Source: VBDM01 sp035499735 (lineage in GTDB: Bacteria; Pseudomonadota; Gammaproteobacteria; Burkholderiales; SG8-39). Taken from it: DNA of 64,000 nucleotides. Below are positions 63,125 to 64,000 of the stretch, piece after piece; the first letter of the stretch is position 1, and the number at the start of each line of letters is the position of its first letter. The notes below the pieces were generated by a model. The model worked only from the letters and a program-made list of their open reading frames with translations, had not been told where the DNA came from and searched no databases. A program made the translations under genes and the position numbers. The DNA lies in NCBI GenBank assembly GCA_035499735.1, contig DATJYC010000051.1, positions 62,001 to 126,000 of the forward strand, written 5' to 3'.

Positions 63125-64000
63125 AAGGCATCATCCTGGCGGGCGGCGTGGGGACACGGCTTTATCCGGCCACGCAGGTCGTGTCCAAGCAGTTGCTCCC
63201 CGTATACGACAAGCCGATGATCTACTACCCCTTGAGCACACTGATGCTCGCGGGGATCAGGCAGATCTTGGTGATATCCACGCCTCAGGACACTCCGCGG
63301 TTCCGGGAACTGCTGGGCGACGGGGCGCGCTGGGGGATGAGTTTCAGTTACGAAAGACAGCCCGAACCCAAGGGCATCGCGCAGGCATTCCTGATCGGCG
63401 AAAGATTCCTGAATGGAAGTCCCTGTGCGCTAGTGCTCGGCGACAATATTTTCTACGGTCACGATCTTCACGCCGAGTTCCGCAAGGCAGCGAGGCTGTC
63501 CTCCGGGGCAACGGTATTCGCGTGCCACGTCAAGAATCCGCAGCGCTACGGGGTGGTGGAGTTCGACGCCAGGCAGAGAGCAATAAGCATCGAAGAAAAG
63601 CCTGCGCGGCCCAGGTCCAACTATGCTGTGACGGGCCTCTACTTCTACGACAGCCGGGCGGTGGGCTTCGCGAAGTCGCTCAGACCTTCCGCGCGCGGAG
63701 AGCTGGAGATCACGGACCTCAACCGCTGCTATCTCAAGGCGCGCAAGCTCAAGGTCGTAACCCTCGGTCGCGGCCACTCATGGCTCGACACCGGCACCCA
63801 CGAGTCGCTTCTCGAGGCCAGCCAGTTCATCGAGACGATCGAGCGCCGCCAGGGATTGAAGATCGGCTGTCCCGAAGAAGTCGCGTTTCGCAATAAATGG
63901 ATAGAGGCCGCCCAGCTCCGGGAGCTGGCCGTCCCATTGCAGAAAAGCGGCTACGGCAGCTACCTGCTTTCCCTGCTCGGAGAGGGTGGGGGGCGGCGCA
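63121..64000 (+). CDS. rfbA: Glucose-1-phosphate thymidylyltransferase, 3' end cut
   Basis: Makes dTDP-glucose from dTTP and glucose 1-phosphate. About 293 codons are visible with no stop by the window edge; family proteins are about 290-300 residues, so nearly all of it is present. It begins at a GTG overlapping the rfbB stop (GTGA). The nucleotide loop reads AGGVGTRLYP, with valine where serine is common. KQLLPVYDKPMIYYPLSTLM, LVLGDNIFYGHDL and GHSWLDTGTHESLLEAS are intact. rfbD and rfbC presumably follow. Confidence 0.96.
   Translation, partial: MKGIILAGGVGTRLYPATQVVSKQLLPVYDKPMIYYPLSTLMLAGIRQILVISTPQDTPRFRELLGDGARWGMSFSYERQPEPKGIAQAFLIGERFLNGSPCALVLGDNIFYGHDLHAEFRKAARLSSGATVFACHVKNPQRYGVVEFDARQRAISIEEKPARPRSNYAVTGLYFYDSRAVGFAKSLRPSARGELEITDLNRCYLKARKLKVVTLGRGHSWLDTGTHESLLEASQFIETIERRQGLKIGCPEEVAFRNKWIEAAQLRELAVPLQKSGYGSYLLSLLGEGGGRR

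Overview
This is 64 kb of GC-rich, densely packed chromosomal DNA with housekeeping genes on both strands. Gene content and order point to a betaproteobacterium. The evidence is the tkt-gap-pgk/pyk/fba-purC-purE arrangement, an E3 subunit with its own lipoyl domain in the pyruvate dehydrogenase operon, a glnA-ntrB-ntrC cluster, a Bug-type solute receptor, and Gram-negative envelope genes (waaA, tolC, rfbBA). I cannot name a species. I see no rRNA, phage, insertion sequence or CRISPR array.

Layout. 1-4.3 kb (- strand): ubiquinone genes ubiD (cut by the window edge) and ubiA, then recG and ridA. 4.4-7.6 kb (+): a TPR protein coupled to an APC-type permease, a tRNA-Ala(CGC) on the - strand, and a SapC-family protein. 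7.6-18.9 kb (-): tsaC, purE, purC, class I aldolase, a xylose-isomerase-like enzyme, pyruvate kinase, phosphoglycerate kinase, GAPDH and transketolase. A DGQHR-domain gene interrupts this glycolytic block on the opposite strand. 19-22 kb (+): a beta-hydroxyacid dehydrogenase, nudC, and a fused AdoMet decarboxylase-spermidine synthase. 22-28 kb: dadA, a fumarylacetoacetase-family gene and a thioredoxin-like gene (-), then rsmE, argA and yggX (+). 27.5-34 kb (-): aceE-aceF-lpd-rpiA. 34-39.4 kb (+): folD, prlC, a glutaredoxin-like protein, xthA and a Bug receptor. 39.5-45.7 kb (-): aceB, ntrC, ntrB, a DUF4124 protein and glnA. 46-50.6 kb: a rhodanese and TRAP receptor (+) facing the TRAP permeases and uppP (-). 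50.7-52.7 kb (-): thiC under a TPP riboswitch. 52.7-57.8 kb: a partner-switching signalling cluster. 57.9-64 kb: a Pcm-like methyltransferase and tolC (+), waaA (-), then a glycosyltransferase, rfbB and rfbA (+, cut by the window edge).

The genes cover central carbon flow (lower glycolysis, transketolase, pyruvate dehydrogenase, malate synthase), nitrogen control, and synthesis of polyamines, purines, thiamin and ubiquinone. Regulation visible in the DNA includes a sigma-54-like promoter with two NtrC-like sites about three helical turns apart upstream of glnA, a TPP riboswitch with a plausible promoter, and several intrinsic terminators.

The items most worth a second look are the RsbW/FecR/OmpA/CHASE2-SpoIIE/MBL/STAS cluster, the SpeD-SpeE fusion, the lone DGQHR gene inside the glycolytic block with a nested inverted repeat upstream, and the Pcm-like protein that lacks the usual family motif.
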